Shown here: in pieces, positions 19,601 to 27,431 of the stretch
How positions within the stretch are numbered: the first letter of the stretch is position 1
Layout of the letters: the number at the start of each line of letters is the position of its first letter
DNA from: Actinomycetes bacterium
Lineage (GTDB): Bacteria; Actinomycetota; Actinomycetes; Actinomycetales; Microbacteriaceae
DNA length: 64,000 nucleotides
Direction: 5' to 3'
Assembly (NCBI GenBank): GCA_023436775.1
Contig: JAEZHW010000055.1
Location: forward strand, 78,718 to 142,717
The notes under the pieces: model-generated
What the model was told of the DNA's origin: nothing
The model's database searches: none
What the model saw: only the letters and a program-made list of their open reading frames with translations
Made by a program: the position numbers and the translations under genes

Positions 19601-20767
19601 CTACTGTTCGTCGGGCCGAGTGCCGAAGACGATTTCATCCCAGCTCGGCATCGAGGCGCGGCCGCGGCGCCCGAGGCTGCCGGTGGTGTTATTACGCTGG
19701 TTGCGCTTCGGCTCGGGCTTGGCTTCCGGCTCCGGATCTGGTGCCGATTCCTGCACCGGAAGCGGAGCAGTTGGCGTTGCTTCGACGGGAGCGTCGGGTT
19801 GGGCGATCGGCGCTGCTGCGGGCTCGTCGACGTCGACGGGGGAGACGATGCGAGTCAGCCGGGGACGCGCCGGTTCGGGCGCGATCTCGGGCTCGATCGG
19901 CACATCAACCATGGTGAACCCCGGGTCGCCAGCGAAGTCGTCGACGCTGGGCGCGGGCTGGCGCTCACCGCGACGGCGGCGCAGCGACTCGAGCAGTTCG
20001 GCCGTGCTGGCTTCCCGCTCATCGGTCGCTGCCCCGGCGTTGCTCTGTCCTTCGAGGACGGCCAGGCCGGGTCCGCGCTTCGCTGCCGGCTCGGGGTCGA
20101 CCAGCGGGCGGAAGGCGCCACTGTCAAAGCGAGAGGCGTCCGGTTCCGGTTCTGCATCAACGGCACGAAGACGCGGGAGTAGCGGCTGCCCGGGCGCGAG
20201 GGGTTCACCTTGCTGCGACAGCGCGGTGGCTTCGGTGTTCTGCGGGGCCAGGCTGCGACGGCGCGGATCGAAGGTCCAGCGGGCGTCATGGTCAATGTCG
20301 TGCGCGGTGAAGGTGAGCTGGATACACCAACTGCCATCGGCTTCGCGCCAACTGTCCCAACGCTCGTCTCGAGCGGCAAGGGATTCCAGTCGCTCTGCGA
20401 TTCGGCTGCCGAAGGTGACCGGGGCCGTCAGTGAGCCGGTATCGGCGGCAGCATGCACGGGGACCGCTTGGGCGGACTGCACGATGAATTCGCGCTCGGC
20501 GATGACGGGGCCCTCGAAGCGGCGCACGTACTCCAAGTCGGCACCGGTGTTCGCGGCGACCTGCTCAGCGGTGAGGCCGCTGCGGATAAGACGTTGAATT
20601 TCGCGTGGGGGAACGCTGCGGTCAGGAGCCGTCGTGCGTGAGGGCGCCTGCGAGCTCCGCAGGCCCTGTTGCGGCAACTCACTCAGGGGGAGTTGGAATC
20701 GCTCGCCGCTATCGGCGACGAGGAGCAGGGAGCCCTGTTCGACCCCAATCACCTTCAAATCTCGCAT
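19601..20767 (-). CDS. sepH: Septation protein SepH (DUF3071)
   Basis: SepH binds FtsZ and promotes its assembly at division sites in actinobacteria. The start at ATG 20767 (MRDLKVIGVEQGSLLLVAD) follows GAAGGAT on the reverse strand; the upstream 12 residues in frame are not conserved. Residues 1-~170 form the conserved region with a helix-turn-helix-like part (REIQRLIRSGLTAEQVAANTG) and WDSWREADGSWCIQLTF. The rest is a long Pro/Glu/Ala-rich disordered tail ending in RRGRASMPSWDEIVFGTR, a conserved C-terminal motif. It is divergent from the DUF4193 gene. Confidence 0.92.
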   Translation of the reverse strand: MRDLKVIGVEQGSLLLVADSGERFQLPLSELPQQGLRSSQAPSRTTAPDRSVPPREIQRLIRSGLTAEQVAANTGADLEYVRRFEGPVIAEREFIVQSAQAVPVHAAADTGSLTAPVTFGSRIAERLESLAARDERWDSWREADGSWCIQLTFTAHDIDHDARWTFDPRRRSLAPQNTEATALSQQGEPLAPGQPLLPRLRAVDAEPEPDASRFDSGAFRPLVDPEPAAKRGPGLAVLEGQSNAGAATDEREASTAELLESLRRRRGERQPAPSVDDFAGDPGFTMVDVPIEPEIAPEPARPRLTRIVSPVDVDEPAAAPIAQPDAPVEATPTAPLPVQESAPDPEPEAKPEPKRNQRNNTTGSLGRRGRASMPSWDEIVFGTRPDEQ

Positions 20768-20918
20768 GCTGCATCCTTCGCCTGGTTTCGCCCAGAATGT
20801 CACGAGAAACCTGATTCCGCTGGGAATACCGTGGGCGTGCCGCGACTTCGAATCAACGACACAGCAACAATGGGTTTGCGTTTGGCGGTGAGATGATGCA
20901 GACTATCGCCGCTCCTGA

Positions 20919-20934
20919 CCAGATAATCATCTGG
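20919..20934. promoter_or_regulatory. Palindrome overlapping a -10 element upstream of the DUF4193 gene
   Basis: CCAGATAATCATCTGG is a 16-bp dyad with 6-bp perfect arms. It contains GATAAT (20922-20927), a plausible -10 box 35 nt before the ATG at 20963. The overlap suggests an operator for an unknown repressor. Confidence 0.4.
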
Positions 20935-20962
20935 ATCGACGCAACTGACGACTTGGACGGAC

Positions 20963-21259
20963 ATGGCAACCGACTACGACGCTCCCCGTAAGACCGACGA
21001 AGACACTGAGTCGATCGAGGCGCTGAAGGAGCGAGTTCCTGACAAGCTTTCCGGCACCATCGACGTTGATGACGCGGACGGCCTGGGCGGGTATGAGCTG
21101 GCTGGCGCCGACCTTTCCGACCTTGACCTGGACGTTGTGGTGCTGCCGGCCCAGGAAGACGAGTTCACCTGCGTTGAGTGCTTCCTGGTGAAGCACCGCT
21201 CTCAGCTCGACCACACCGGCAGCATTGGCCCGGTCTGCCGGGAGTGCGCAAACTCCTAA
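20963..21259 (+). CDS. DUF4193 family protein
   Basis: 98-aa protein of unknown function found across Actinobacteria next to dut. The N-terminal two thirds are acidic (VDDADGLGGYELAGADLSDLD). The C-terminus has C70-x2-C73 and C92-x2-C95 (TCVECFLVKHRSQLD and VCRECANS), a likely zinc ribbon. There is no strong ribosome site. dut follows 45-51 nt downstream. Confidence 0.92.
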   Translation: MATDYDAPRKTDEDTESIEALKERVPDKLSGTIDVDDADGLGGYELAGADLSDLDLDVVVLPAQEDEFTCVECFLVKHRSQLDHTGSIGPVCRECANS

Positions 21260-21296
21260 TTTCACTGCCTGTCCAGGCTCTCGGCTCGGTTTCGGC

Positions 21297-21302
21297 TAGC
21301 CT
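21297..21302 (+). promoter_or_regulatory. -10 element TAGCCT for leaderless dut
   Basis: TAGCCT ends 8 nt before GTG 21311, and no ribosome site is present. A leaderless transcript would start at this GTG and not at the GTG 21305, which is too close to the -10 box. Confidence 0.5.
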
Positions 21303-21310
21303 GTGTGACT

Positions 21311-21772
21311 GTGACTGACATTGTGGAAGTGCTGATTACCGGAGCCGAACCTCCGACCTATGCTCACCCCGGCGATGCGGGGGCTGATCTGCGTGCTGCT
21401 GAGTCGCTGGTCTTGGAGCCGGGTCAGCGCGCGCTCGTTGGTACCGGCATCTCGATTGCGCTGCCAGATGGGTACGTCGCATTCGTCGTGCCGCGTAGCG
21501 GTCTCGCCACCAAGCATGGCATTACCATCGTGAACAGCCCGGGCACCGTCGACGCCGGCTACCGCGGCGAACTCAAGGTCACCTTGCTGAACACGGATCA
21601 GCACAACGCGTTCACTATCAACCAGGGGGACCGGATCGCCCAGCTGATCATTCAGCAGGTGTCGCGCGCCAAGTTCATCCAGGTCGAGACGCTGCCTGGC
21701 TCGGAGCGCGGTGAAGGTGGCTTTGGATCCACCGGCATTTCGGGCAGTGCTGCCCAGAACGGAAACGCATGA
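21311..21772 (+). CDS. dut: dUTP diphosphatase
   Basis: Hydrolyses dUTP to dUMP and pyrophosphate, keeping uracil out of DNA and feeding dTMP synthesis. It is a trimeric-type dUTPase of 153 aa from GTG 21311 (GTG 21305 would add two residues). The conserved motifs are all present: HPGDAGADLRA (I), PRSGLATKHGI (II), PGTVDAGYRGE (III, with the catalytic Asp), RIAQLI (IV) and GEGGFGSTG (V), the C-terminal lid. Its stop overlaps the next ATG by 4 nt. Confidence 0.96.
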   Translation: MTDIVEVLITGAEPPTYAHPGDAGADLRAAESLVLEPGQRALVGTGISIALPDGYVAFVVPRSGLATKHGITIVNSPGTVDAGYRGELKVTLLNTDQHNAFTINQGDRIAQLIIQQVSRAKFIQVETLPGSERGEGGFGSTGISGSAAQNGNA

Positions 21773-22377
21773 GCACCGTCGACATCGTGGATGAACCGCA
21801 GGACCAGCCGAAGTCTGCGCCCGCGGACCGTCAGACTGCTGGCCCCTTTGACGTGAGTGAGGCGAACCTGGTTCGCCCCTATGTGGACCTCGGTGGCATC
21901 AAGATTGTGCCTCGTGAGGGTCTGAACCTGCGGGTAGAGATCGAGGAGGCCACCAAGCGCGTGGTCGCCGTCGGCGTGGAATACGCCGGTTCGACCCTGC
22001 AATTGCAGGCGTTCGCAGCCCCGCGCAGTGCCGGCCTCTGGCATGAAATTCGCGAGCAGTTGTCGCAGCAGATCCAGAAGCAGGGTGGCACCGTGCAGGG
22101 CGAGTACGGCCCCTTCGGTCCCGAGCTGCTCGCGGAACTGCCGGTCGTGAACGAGGGTGCTGCGGGGGTGCGCAAGGTGCGCTTCATCGGTGTGGACGGT
22201 CCTCGGTGGTTCCTGCGTGGTGTGATTTCCGGCGAGGCGATCACGAATCCGTTGGCCGCTCAGCAGATCGAGGAAATCTTCCGCAACACCGTGGTGGTGC
22301 GCGGCAACACCCCGATGCCGCCACGCGAACTGCTGCCGTTGCAGGTGCCGGGCGGCACCGGAGCGCGCCAGGCATGA
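21769..22377 (+). CDS. DUF3710 family protein
   Basis: 202-aa soluble protein of unknown function, a family confined to Actinobacteria and normally located after dut. It starts in an ATGA overlap with dut and ends in an ATGA overlap with the DUF3159 gene, so the three are translationally coupled. The N-terminal ~25 residues are disordered; the core includes RPYVDLGGIKIVPREGLNLR, GLWHEIREQLSQQIQKQGG and GVDGPRWFLRGVISG. Confidence 0.92.
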   Translation: MSTVDIVDEPQDQPKSAPADRQTAGPFDVSEANLVRPYVDLGGIKIVPREGLNLRVEIEEATKRVVAVGVEYAGSTLQLQAFAAPRSAGLWHEIREQLSQQIQKQGGTVQGEYGPFGPELLAELPVVNEGAAGVRKVRFIGVDGPRWFLRGVISGEAITNPLAAQQIEEIFRNTVVVRGNTPMPPRELLPLQVPGGTGARQA

Positions 22378-23099
22378 GCGAGGCGCAGGACGAGGCGGAC
22401 CTGCGCGAGGCGCAGGACGAGGCGGACCTGCGCGAGGTCGCGGCCGCCGCGGCCCAGCGCTCGGCAATCGGTCGGGGACTGGCTGAGGACGACCTCCGTG
22501 GTGCGGTGCTCGCCGGTATTGGCGGTTGGCGCGGCACGATCGAGACCTTGCTGCCCGGTGTGGCGTTCCTGCTGCTCTACGCATTCATACCGAACATTTG
22601 GGTAGCGATTGCCGCCTCGGCTGGCACTGGAGTGCTGCTGCTGCTCATTCGCCTGCTGCAGCGCAGTTCGGTGACGCAGGCACTTGGTGGCCTGTTCGCA
22701 ATGGGCCTGTCAGCATTGCTGGTGCAGTTCAGTGGCCGCGGCGAGAACTACTTTGTGATCGGTTTCTGGACGTCCGCGGTGCTGGGCAGTGTCTTTCTGG
22801 TCTCGCTGCTGATCCGGCGCCCGCTGATTGGCTTCCTGGTTGGGCTGCTGATGGAGGACGCTCAGTGGCGGGCCGACCCCAAGAAGTTCCGGGCGATGAT
22901 GTGGCTCACTGCGGCGTGGCTGGCCATCTTTGTGATCCGCCTCGCCGTGCAATTGCCGGTGTACTTTGCCGGTGACGTCGCCGGACTGGCGTCGCTGAAG
23001 TTGGTGCTGGGGCTGCCGTTGACGGCACCGGTCCTGGTCTTGTGTTTTCTGGTCGTGCGGGCGCTGTATCCGAAGGATGCAGCCAGCCAGACACGGTAG
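22374..23099 (+). CDS. DUF3159 membrane protein
   Basis: 241-aa integral membrane protein of unknown function. Although the frame is open further upstream, the ATG at 22374 overlaps the previous stop and begins the conserved protein. The N-terminus carries a perfect two-copy repeat EAQDEADLR encoded by 27-bp tandem repeats, followed by ~6 membrane segments between residues ~55 and 235 (LLPGVAFLLLYAFIP, VAIAASAGTGVLLLLI and others). The TAG stop is part of TAGGAT (23097-23102), a possible -10 box for acnA. Confidence 0.9.
   Translation: MSEAQDEADLREAQDEADLREVAAAAAQRSAIGRGLAEDDLRGAVLAGIGGWRGTIETLLPGVAFLLLYAFIPNIWVAIAASAGTGVLLLLIRLLQRSSVTQALGGLFAMGLSALLVQFSGRGENYFVIGFWTSAVLGSVFLVSLLIRRPLIGFLVGLLMEDAQWRADPKKFRAMMWLTAAWLAIFVIRLAVQLPVYFAGDVAGLASLKLVLGLPLTAPVLVLCFLVVRALYPKDAASQTR
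22380..22433 (+). repeat. 27-bp perfect tandem repeat, two copies, in frame
   Basis: Two identical adjacent 27-nt units encode EAQDEADLR twice at the N-terminus of the DUF3159 protein. A third, partial echo follows as EV. The repeat preserves the frame. Confidence 0.95.
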
Positions 23100-23102
23100 G
23101 AT
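23097..23102 (+). promoter_or_regulatory. Possible -10 element (TAGGAT) for acnA
   Basis: TAGGAT begins with the stop codon of the preceding gene and would give acnA a ~120-nt leader. I see no clear DtxR-type or AcnR-type operator in the leader. Confidence 0.35.
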
Positions 23103-23229
23103 TGTCTCGACTTCAAGATACTTATGGCGCGGCACAGGCCGTGGTCGCGCTCAGTAAGCCTCACCTTGCTGGTGCCTTGGGCATCTGCGGCGTGAAAATG
23201 GAAGCGTTGGCTCGAGGAGATAGAAGGAA

Positions 23230-26043
23230 ATGAGCGCACTGGACAGCTTTAAGGCTGCCGACACTCTTAAGGTCGGCGACACCGAGTATCGCGTCTACCG
23301 GATCGACGCAGTCCCCGGGCATGAGCGGCTTCCGTTCAGCCTGAAGGTGCTGCTCGAGAACCTGCTGCGCACCGAAGACGGTGCCAACGTGACCAAGGAG
23401 CAGATCGCTGCCCTCGGGAACTGGGACCCGAACGCCGAGCCGGACACCGAGATTCAGTTCACCCCGGCGCGCGTCATCATGCAGGACTTCACCGGCGTGC
23501 CCTGTGTGGTTGACCTCGCCACGATGCGCGAGGCGGTCACCGCCCTCGGTGGTGACGCCAAGAAGATCAACCCGCTGGCTCCGGCCGAGCTGGTCATCGA
23601 CCACTCCGTCATCATCGACGTTGCCGGTCGCGCCGACGCCTTCGACATCAACGTCGCCCTCGAATACGAGCGCAACAACGAGCGGTACCAGTTCCTGCGC
23701 TGGGGCCAGACCGCCTTCGACGACTTCAAGGTTGTTCCGCCGGGCACTGGTATCGTGCACCAGGTCAACATCGAGCACCTTGCTCGCGTGATCATGGACC
23801 GCACCGTGGACGGCATCCTGACCGCATACCCGGACACCTGTGTCGGCACCGACTCGCACACCACCATGGTCAACGGCCTCGGTGTGCTCGGCTGGGGTGT
23901 GGGTGGTATCGAGGCAGAGGCGGCCATGCTCGGCCAGCCGGTCTCGATGCTGATCCCGCGTGTGGTCGGCTTCAAGCTCTCGGGTTCTATCCCGACCGGC
24001 GTGACCGCCACCGACGTGGTGCTCACCATCACCCAGATGCTCCGCAAGCATGGTGTGGTCGGCAAGTTCGTCGAGTTCTACGGCGAGGGTGTGGCCAGCG
24101 TGCCGTTGGCGAACCGCGCCACCATCGGGAACATGAGCCCCGAGTTCGGTTCGACCGCGGCGATCTTCCCGATCGACGAGGTGACCATGGACTACCTGCG
24201 ACTGACCGGCCGCAGCGAGGAGCGCCTCGCCCTGGTCGAGCAGTACAGCAAGCTGCAGGGCCTGTGGCACGACCCTGCCAAGGAGCCCGTCTTCAGCGAG
24301 TACCTCGAACTGGACCTGAGCACGGTGGTGCCCTCGATTGCAGGCCCGAAGCGTCCGCAGGACCGCATTGAGCTCTCGCAGGCCAAGGCCCAGTTCGCCA
24401 AGGACATCAACGACTACGCCAAGGTCACCCACTCGATCGTGGATCGTGACGTGCAGGCGACCTTCCCGGCGTCCGACCCGGCCTCCTTCACCCCCGAAGA
24501 TGAAGGCACCGTGGCCGAAGAGCCCGTCGTTATTTCGACTGGCCCTGCCGGCCCCTCGAACCCGGCCACGGTCACCGTGGATGGCGAGACCTTCACGATC
24601 GACCACGGTGCGGTCACGATCGCATCGATCACCTCGTGCACCAACACCTCGAACCCCTCGGTCATGTTGGCTGCTGGCCTGCTGGCCCGCAACGCGAGCA
24701 AGCGTGGCCTGAAGGCCAAGCCGTGGGTGAAGACCTCGCTGGCTCCGGGCTCGAAGGTCGTCACCGACTACTACGAGAAGGCTGGCCTGCTGCCCGACCT
24801 CGAGAACCTCGGTTTCCACGTCGTCGGGTACGGCTGCACCACCTGCATCGGTAACTCGGGCCCGCTGGCGGAGGAGATCTCGGCCGCGGTGCAGGACAAC
24901 GACCTCGCCGTGACTGCGGTGCTTTCGGGGAACCGGAACTTCGAGGGCCGGATCAACCCGGACGTGAAGATGAACTACCTCGCGAGCCCGCCGCTGGTGA
25001 TCGCCTATGCACTGGCCGGTTCGATGGACTTCGACTTCGAGAACGACCCGCTGGGTACCGACTCTGAGGGGCAGTCGGTCTACCTGAAGGACATTTGGCC
25101 GGACCCGGCCGAGGTACAGGCAACGATCGACTCTGCCATTGACCGCGAAATGTTCACCGAGAAGTACGCGAGCGTCTTCGAGGGTGACGAGCGCTGGCGT
25201 GGTCTGCCGACCCCTGAGGGTGACACCTTCGAGTGGGCGGCCGATTCGACCTACGTCCGCAAGGCTCCGTACTTCGACGGTATGACCATGGAACTGACCC
25301 CGGTCAGCGACATCAAGGGTGCGCGCGTGCTGGCGAAGCTCGGCGACTCGGTCACGACCGACCACATCAGCCCGGCTGGCTCGATCAAGCCGGACAGCCC
25401 GGCCGGTCAGTACCTGCAGGCCAATGGTGTGGCTCGCAAGGACTTCAACTCCTACGGTTCGCGCCGTGGTAACCACGAGGTGATGATCCGCGGTACCTTC
25501 GCCAACATTCGACTGAAGAACCAGCTGCTGGACGGCGTCGAGGGTGGGTACACCCGCGACTTCACCCAGCCGGACGCTCCGCAGAGCTTTATCTACGACG
25601 CCTCGCAGAACTACCAGGCGCAGGGCACCCCGCTGGTCGTCCTCGGTGGCAAGGAGTACGGCTCTGGCTCGTCGCGCGACTGGGCCGCCAAGGGCACCAG
25701 CCTGCTGGGCGTGCGTGCGGTGATCACCGAGAGCTTCGAGCGTATTCACCGTTCGAACCTGATCGGTATGGGTGTTGTGCCGCTGCAGTTCCCGGCAGGC
25801 GAGTCGGCCGATTCGCTGGGTCTGGACGGTACCGAGATCTTCTCGATCACCGGCCTCGAGGCACTGAACGAAGGCATCACCCCCAAGACCGTGCACGTGG
25901 TTGCTGAGCCGAGTGAGCACTCGCCGGCCGGCAAGCAGACGGTTGAGTTTGACGCGGTCGTCCGCATCGACACCCCGGGTGAAGCGGACTACTACCGCAA
26001 TGGCGGCATCCTGCAGTACGTGCTGCGTTCGCTGGTCGCCTAA
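23230..26043 (+). CDS. acnA: Aconitate hydratase A
   Basis: Isomerises citrate and isocitrate in the TCA cycle, using a [4Fe-4S] cluster. The 937-aa length and order fit AcnA/IRP1. The cluster cysteines lie in [14 protein letters not shown] and in [13 protein letters not shown]. Other signatures: [23 protein letters not shown], and the swivel domain with [21 protein letters not shown] residues (read here as [13 protein letters not shown]). AAGGA lies immediately before the ATG. It is followed by a strong hairpin. Confidence 0.97.
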   Translation: MSALDSFKAADTLKVGDTEYRVYRIDAVPGHERLPFSLKVLLENLLRTEDGANVTKEQIAALGNWDPNAEPDTEIQFTPARVIMQDFTGVPCVVDLATMREAVTALGGDAKKINPLAPAELVIDHSVIIDVAGRADAFDINVALEYERNNERYQFLRWGQTAFDDFKVVPPGTGIVHQVNIEHLARVIMDRTVDGILTAYPDTCVGTDSHTTMVNGLGVLGWGVGGIEAEAAMLGQPVSMLIPRVVGFKLSGSIPTGVTATDVVLTITQMLRKHGVVGKFVEFYGEGVASVPLANRATIGNMSPEFGSTAAIFPIDEVTMDYLRLTGRSEERLALVEQYSKLQGLWHDPAKEPVFSEYLELDLSTVVPSIAGPKRPQDRIELSQAKAQFAKDINDYAKVTHSIVDRDVQATFPASDPASFTPEDEGTVAEEPVVISTGPAGPSNPATVTVDGETFTIDHGAVTIASITSCTNTSNPSVMLAAGLLARNASKRGLKAKPWVKTSLAPGSKVVTDYYEKAGLLPDLENLGFHVVGYGCTTCIGNSGPLAEEISAAVQDNDLAVTAVLSGNRNFEGRINPDVKMNYLASPPLVIAYALAGSMDFDFENDPLGTDSEGQSVYLKDIWPDPAEVQATIDSAIDREMFTEKYASVFEGDERWRGLPTPEGDTFEWAADSTYVRKAPYFDGMTMELTPVSDIKGARVLAKLGDSVTTDHISPAGSIKPDSPAGQYLQANGVARKDFNSYGSRRGNHEVMIRGTFANIRLKNQLLDGVEGGYTRDFTQPDAPQSFIYDASQNYQAQGTPLVVLGGKEYGSGSSRDWAAKGTSLLGVRAVITESFERIHRSNLIGMGVVPLQFPAGESADSLGLDGTEIFSITGLEALNEGITPKTVHVVAEPSEHSPAGKQTVEFDAVVRIDTPGEADYYRNGGILQYVLRSLVA

Positions 26044-26059
26044 GTAGCCATCAATCCAC

Positions 26060-26097
26060 ACAGTGCCCTTCGGCCCACCAGGGTCGGAGGGCACTGT
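26060..26097 (+). terminator. Hairpin terminator after acnA
   Basis: A 17-bp stem with two G-U pairs and an ACCA loop: acagtgcccttcggccc and gggtcggagggcactgt. It starts 17 nt after the acnA stop and has only a short T-rich tail. Confidence 0.75.
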
Positions 26098-26124
26098 TAC
26101 GCTCAGCCCCGGAAAGGAGTCCCG

Positions 26125-26865
26125 GTGAATCGCATGCAGCCCGATGCCGTTCTGGCATCTCAACGCGCCCGTCGATCTTTGGCGTGGGTACTCGCAACGC
26201 TCTTGGTGTCGGGCTCCGTGGTGACCGCGGTCCTGGGAACGGCACGGCTAGAAGCGGCGCTGGTCCGTGAGACCACCGCGGTCCTTGCTGCACACGGTTG
26301 GGATGGGCTGTCGGTCGTGGCGGCTGGCCGAACTGTCACCGTGGCGGGCTCGGTGGCCGGCGAGGCGGATCTCATTACGGTGGCTGACACGCTGAAGCAG
26401 CAGGTGTCTGGGCTCGATTCGGTGACGCTGGCACTGGACGTGGCCCAGCCCGTGATCGACCCGCAGGCACGCGACGAGGAAGTGGCGGCGGAACCGCCGG
26501 TGGAAGCGCCTGCCCCAGTGGGTCCCGCTGCGCTGCTCACCGAACCGGTGATCGTCCACTTTGCTACCGGCGCCGTGCACCTGACGGACACCGAAAAGGA
26601 CCGGCTCCGACCCGTGGCCAAGGCCCTGCGTAACGCGGCCCCTGGCTCGATCCGGATCACCGGCTATGTCTCATTGCCGCACGATGGAGACCAACAGTCC
26701 CACTCCCTGCAGCGGGCGCAGGCCGTTGCGGACTACTTGATTCGGCATGGCGTTCCCAAGGATGCGCTGATCGTGCGGGGCAGGGGAGCGGCTGACCCGG
26801 TCGCATCGAACCACACCGAGGCTGGACGACTGCAGAACCAGCGTGTTGTCATGGAGGAACGCTGA
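26125..26865 (+). CDS. Membrane-anchored BON + OmpA domain protein
   Basis: 246 aa. GTG start with AAAGGAG 7 nt upstream. There is one N-terminal membrane segment (~18-40, LAWVLATLLVSGSVVTAVLG), a BON-like fold (~45-105), a Pro/Ala linker (EPPVEAPAPVGPAA) and a C-terminal OmpA-like peptidoglycan-binding domain (~128-246) with VIVHFATGAVHLTDTEKDRL and QSHSLQRAQAVADYLIRHGV. The layout resembles mycobacterial ArfA/OmpATb. A role in binding the cell wall is family knowledge; pore formation is not implied. TGATG links it to the next gene. Confidence 0.85.
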   Translation: MNRMQPDAVLASQRARRSLAWVLATLLVSGSVVTAVLGTARLEAALVRETTAVLAAHGWDGLSVVAAGRTVTVAGSVAGEADLITVADTLKQQVSGLDSVTLALDVAQPVIDPQARDEEVAAEPPVEAPAPVGPAALLTEPVIVHFATGAVHLTDTEKDRLRPVAKALRNAAPGSIRITGYVSLPHDGDQQSHSLQRAQAVADYLIRHGVPKDALIVRGRGAADPVASNHTEAGRLQNQRVVMEER

Positions 26866-27326
26866 TGCCGTGGATCACCCTGGTCGAAAACTGGGCCTTC
26901 TATGCGGTGGCCGCGGCGCTGGGCATCGCGCTCGGCTGGGTACTGCGCGGGCTGCGGAGCGGACGCGATGGCGAGGCGCCTGCCCGCTCGACGCTGGAAT
27001 CGTCGGCTCCGGCGACCACCGCCTCGATCGCGACGTATCCTGACCCCGCTGACCCCGGCGCCACTGACCACGGCCCCGCCGACGACCTCGAGCAAATCGC
27101 GGGCATTGGCCCTCGGGTGGCGGCCGCGCTGCGGGACCAGGGCATCATGCGCCTGGAACAGCTCGCCGCGGTGACGCCAGACCAGGTGCCGGCGCTGGCG
27201 GCACGCATTGGCGTGTTCCCGGAGCGCATCACTCGTGACGACTGGATTGGGCAGGCGCAGGCGCTGGTGCAGGCTCCACAGCAGGAACGTCAGTCTTCAG
27301 CGATGCCAGCGAGCCAGTCTGCATAG
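26865..27326 (+). CDS. Membrane-anchored helix-hairpin-helix protein
   Basis: 153 aa, unknown function. The N-terminus is a single membrane segment (~9-28, NWAFYAVAAALGIALGWVLRGL). A disordered acidic linker follows, then a helix-hairpin-helix domain like that appended to several ribosomal and membrane proteins: DDLEQIAGIGPRVAAALRDQGI and DQVPALAARIGVFPERITRDDW. It overlaps the OmpA-type gene by 1 nt (TGATG), so the two are coupled. The HhH motif often binds DNA, but here it may be a structural module. Confidence 0.75.
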   Translation: MPWITLVENWAFYAVAAALGIALGWVLRGLRSGRDGEAPARSTLESSAPATTASIATYPDPADPGATDHGPADDLEQIAGIGPRVAAALRDQGIMRLEQLAAVTPDQVPALAARIGVFPERITRDDWIGQAQALVQAPQQERQSSAMPASQSA

Positions 27327-27419
27327 TGTTGGCCACGTGGCAATATGCGTTGCCCCTCGGGGAGCAGCGAGGAGAGTGGGCTGCGTGCGGATGCACAGCA
27401 CGTTCCTCATAGGGCCACG

Positions 27420-27425
27420 TAGGAT
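27420..27425 (+). promoter_or_regulatory. -10 element TAGGAT for leaderless dxs
   Basis: TAGGAT ends 6 nt before the dxs ATG (27432). No ribosome site is present in the intervening GGTGCA. The spacing matches leaderless transcription. Confidence 0.55.
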
Positions 27426-27431
27426 GGTGCA

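Noticed and set aside
23161..26163. A 1,000-codon open frame antisense to acnA
   Set aside because: It mirrors the high-GC codon pattern of acnA on the other strand; its composition (Arg/His/Val/Gly-rich) is typical of shadow frames and it has no family motif.
27330..27345. CACGTG-centred palindrome (ttggccacgtggcaa) upstream of dxs
   Set aside because: The core is 10 bp with poor flanks, 90 nt from dxs, and not repeated near other genes, so it may be chance in GC-rich DNA.
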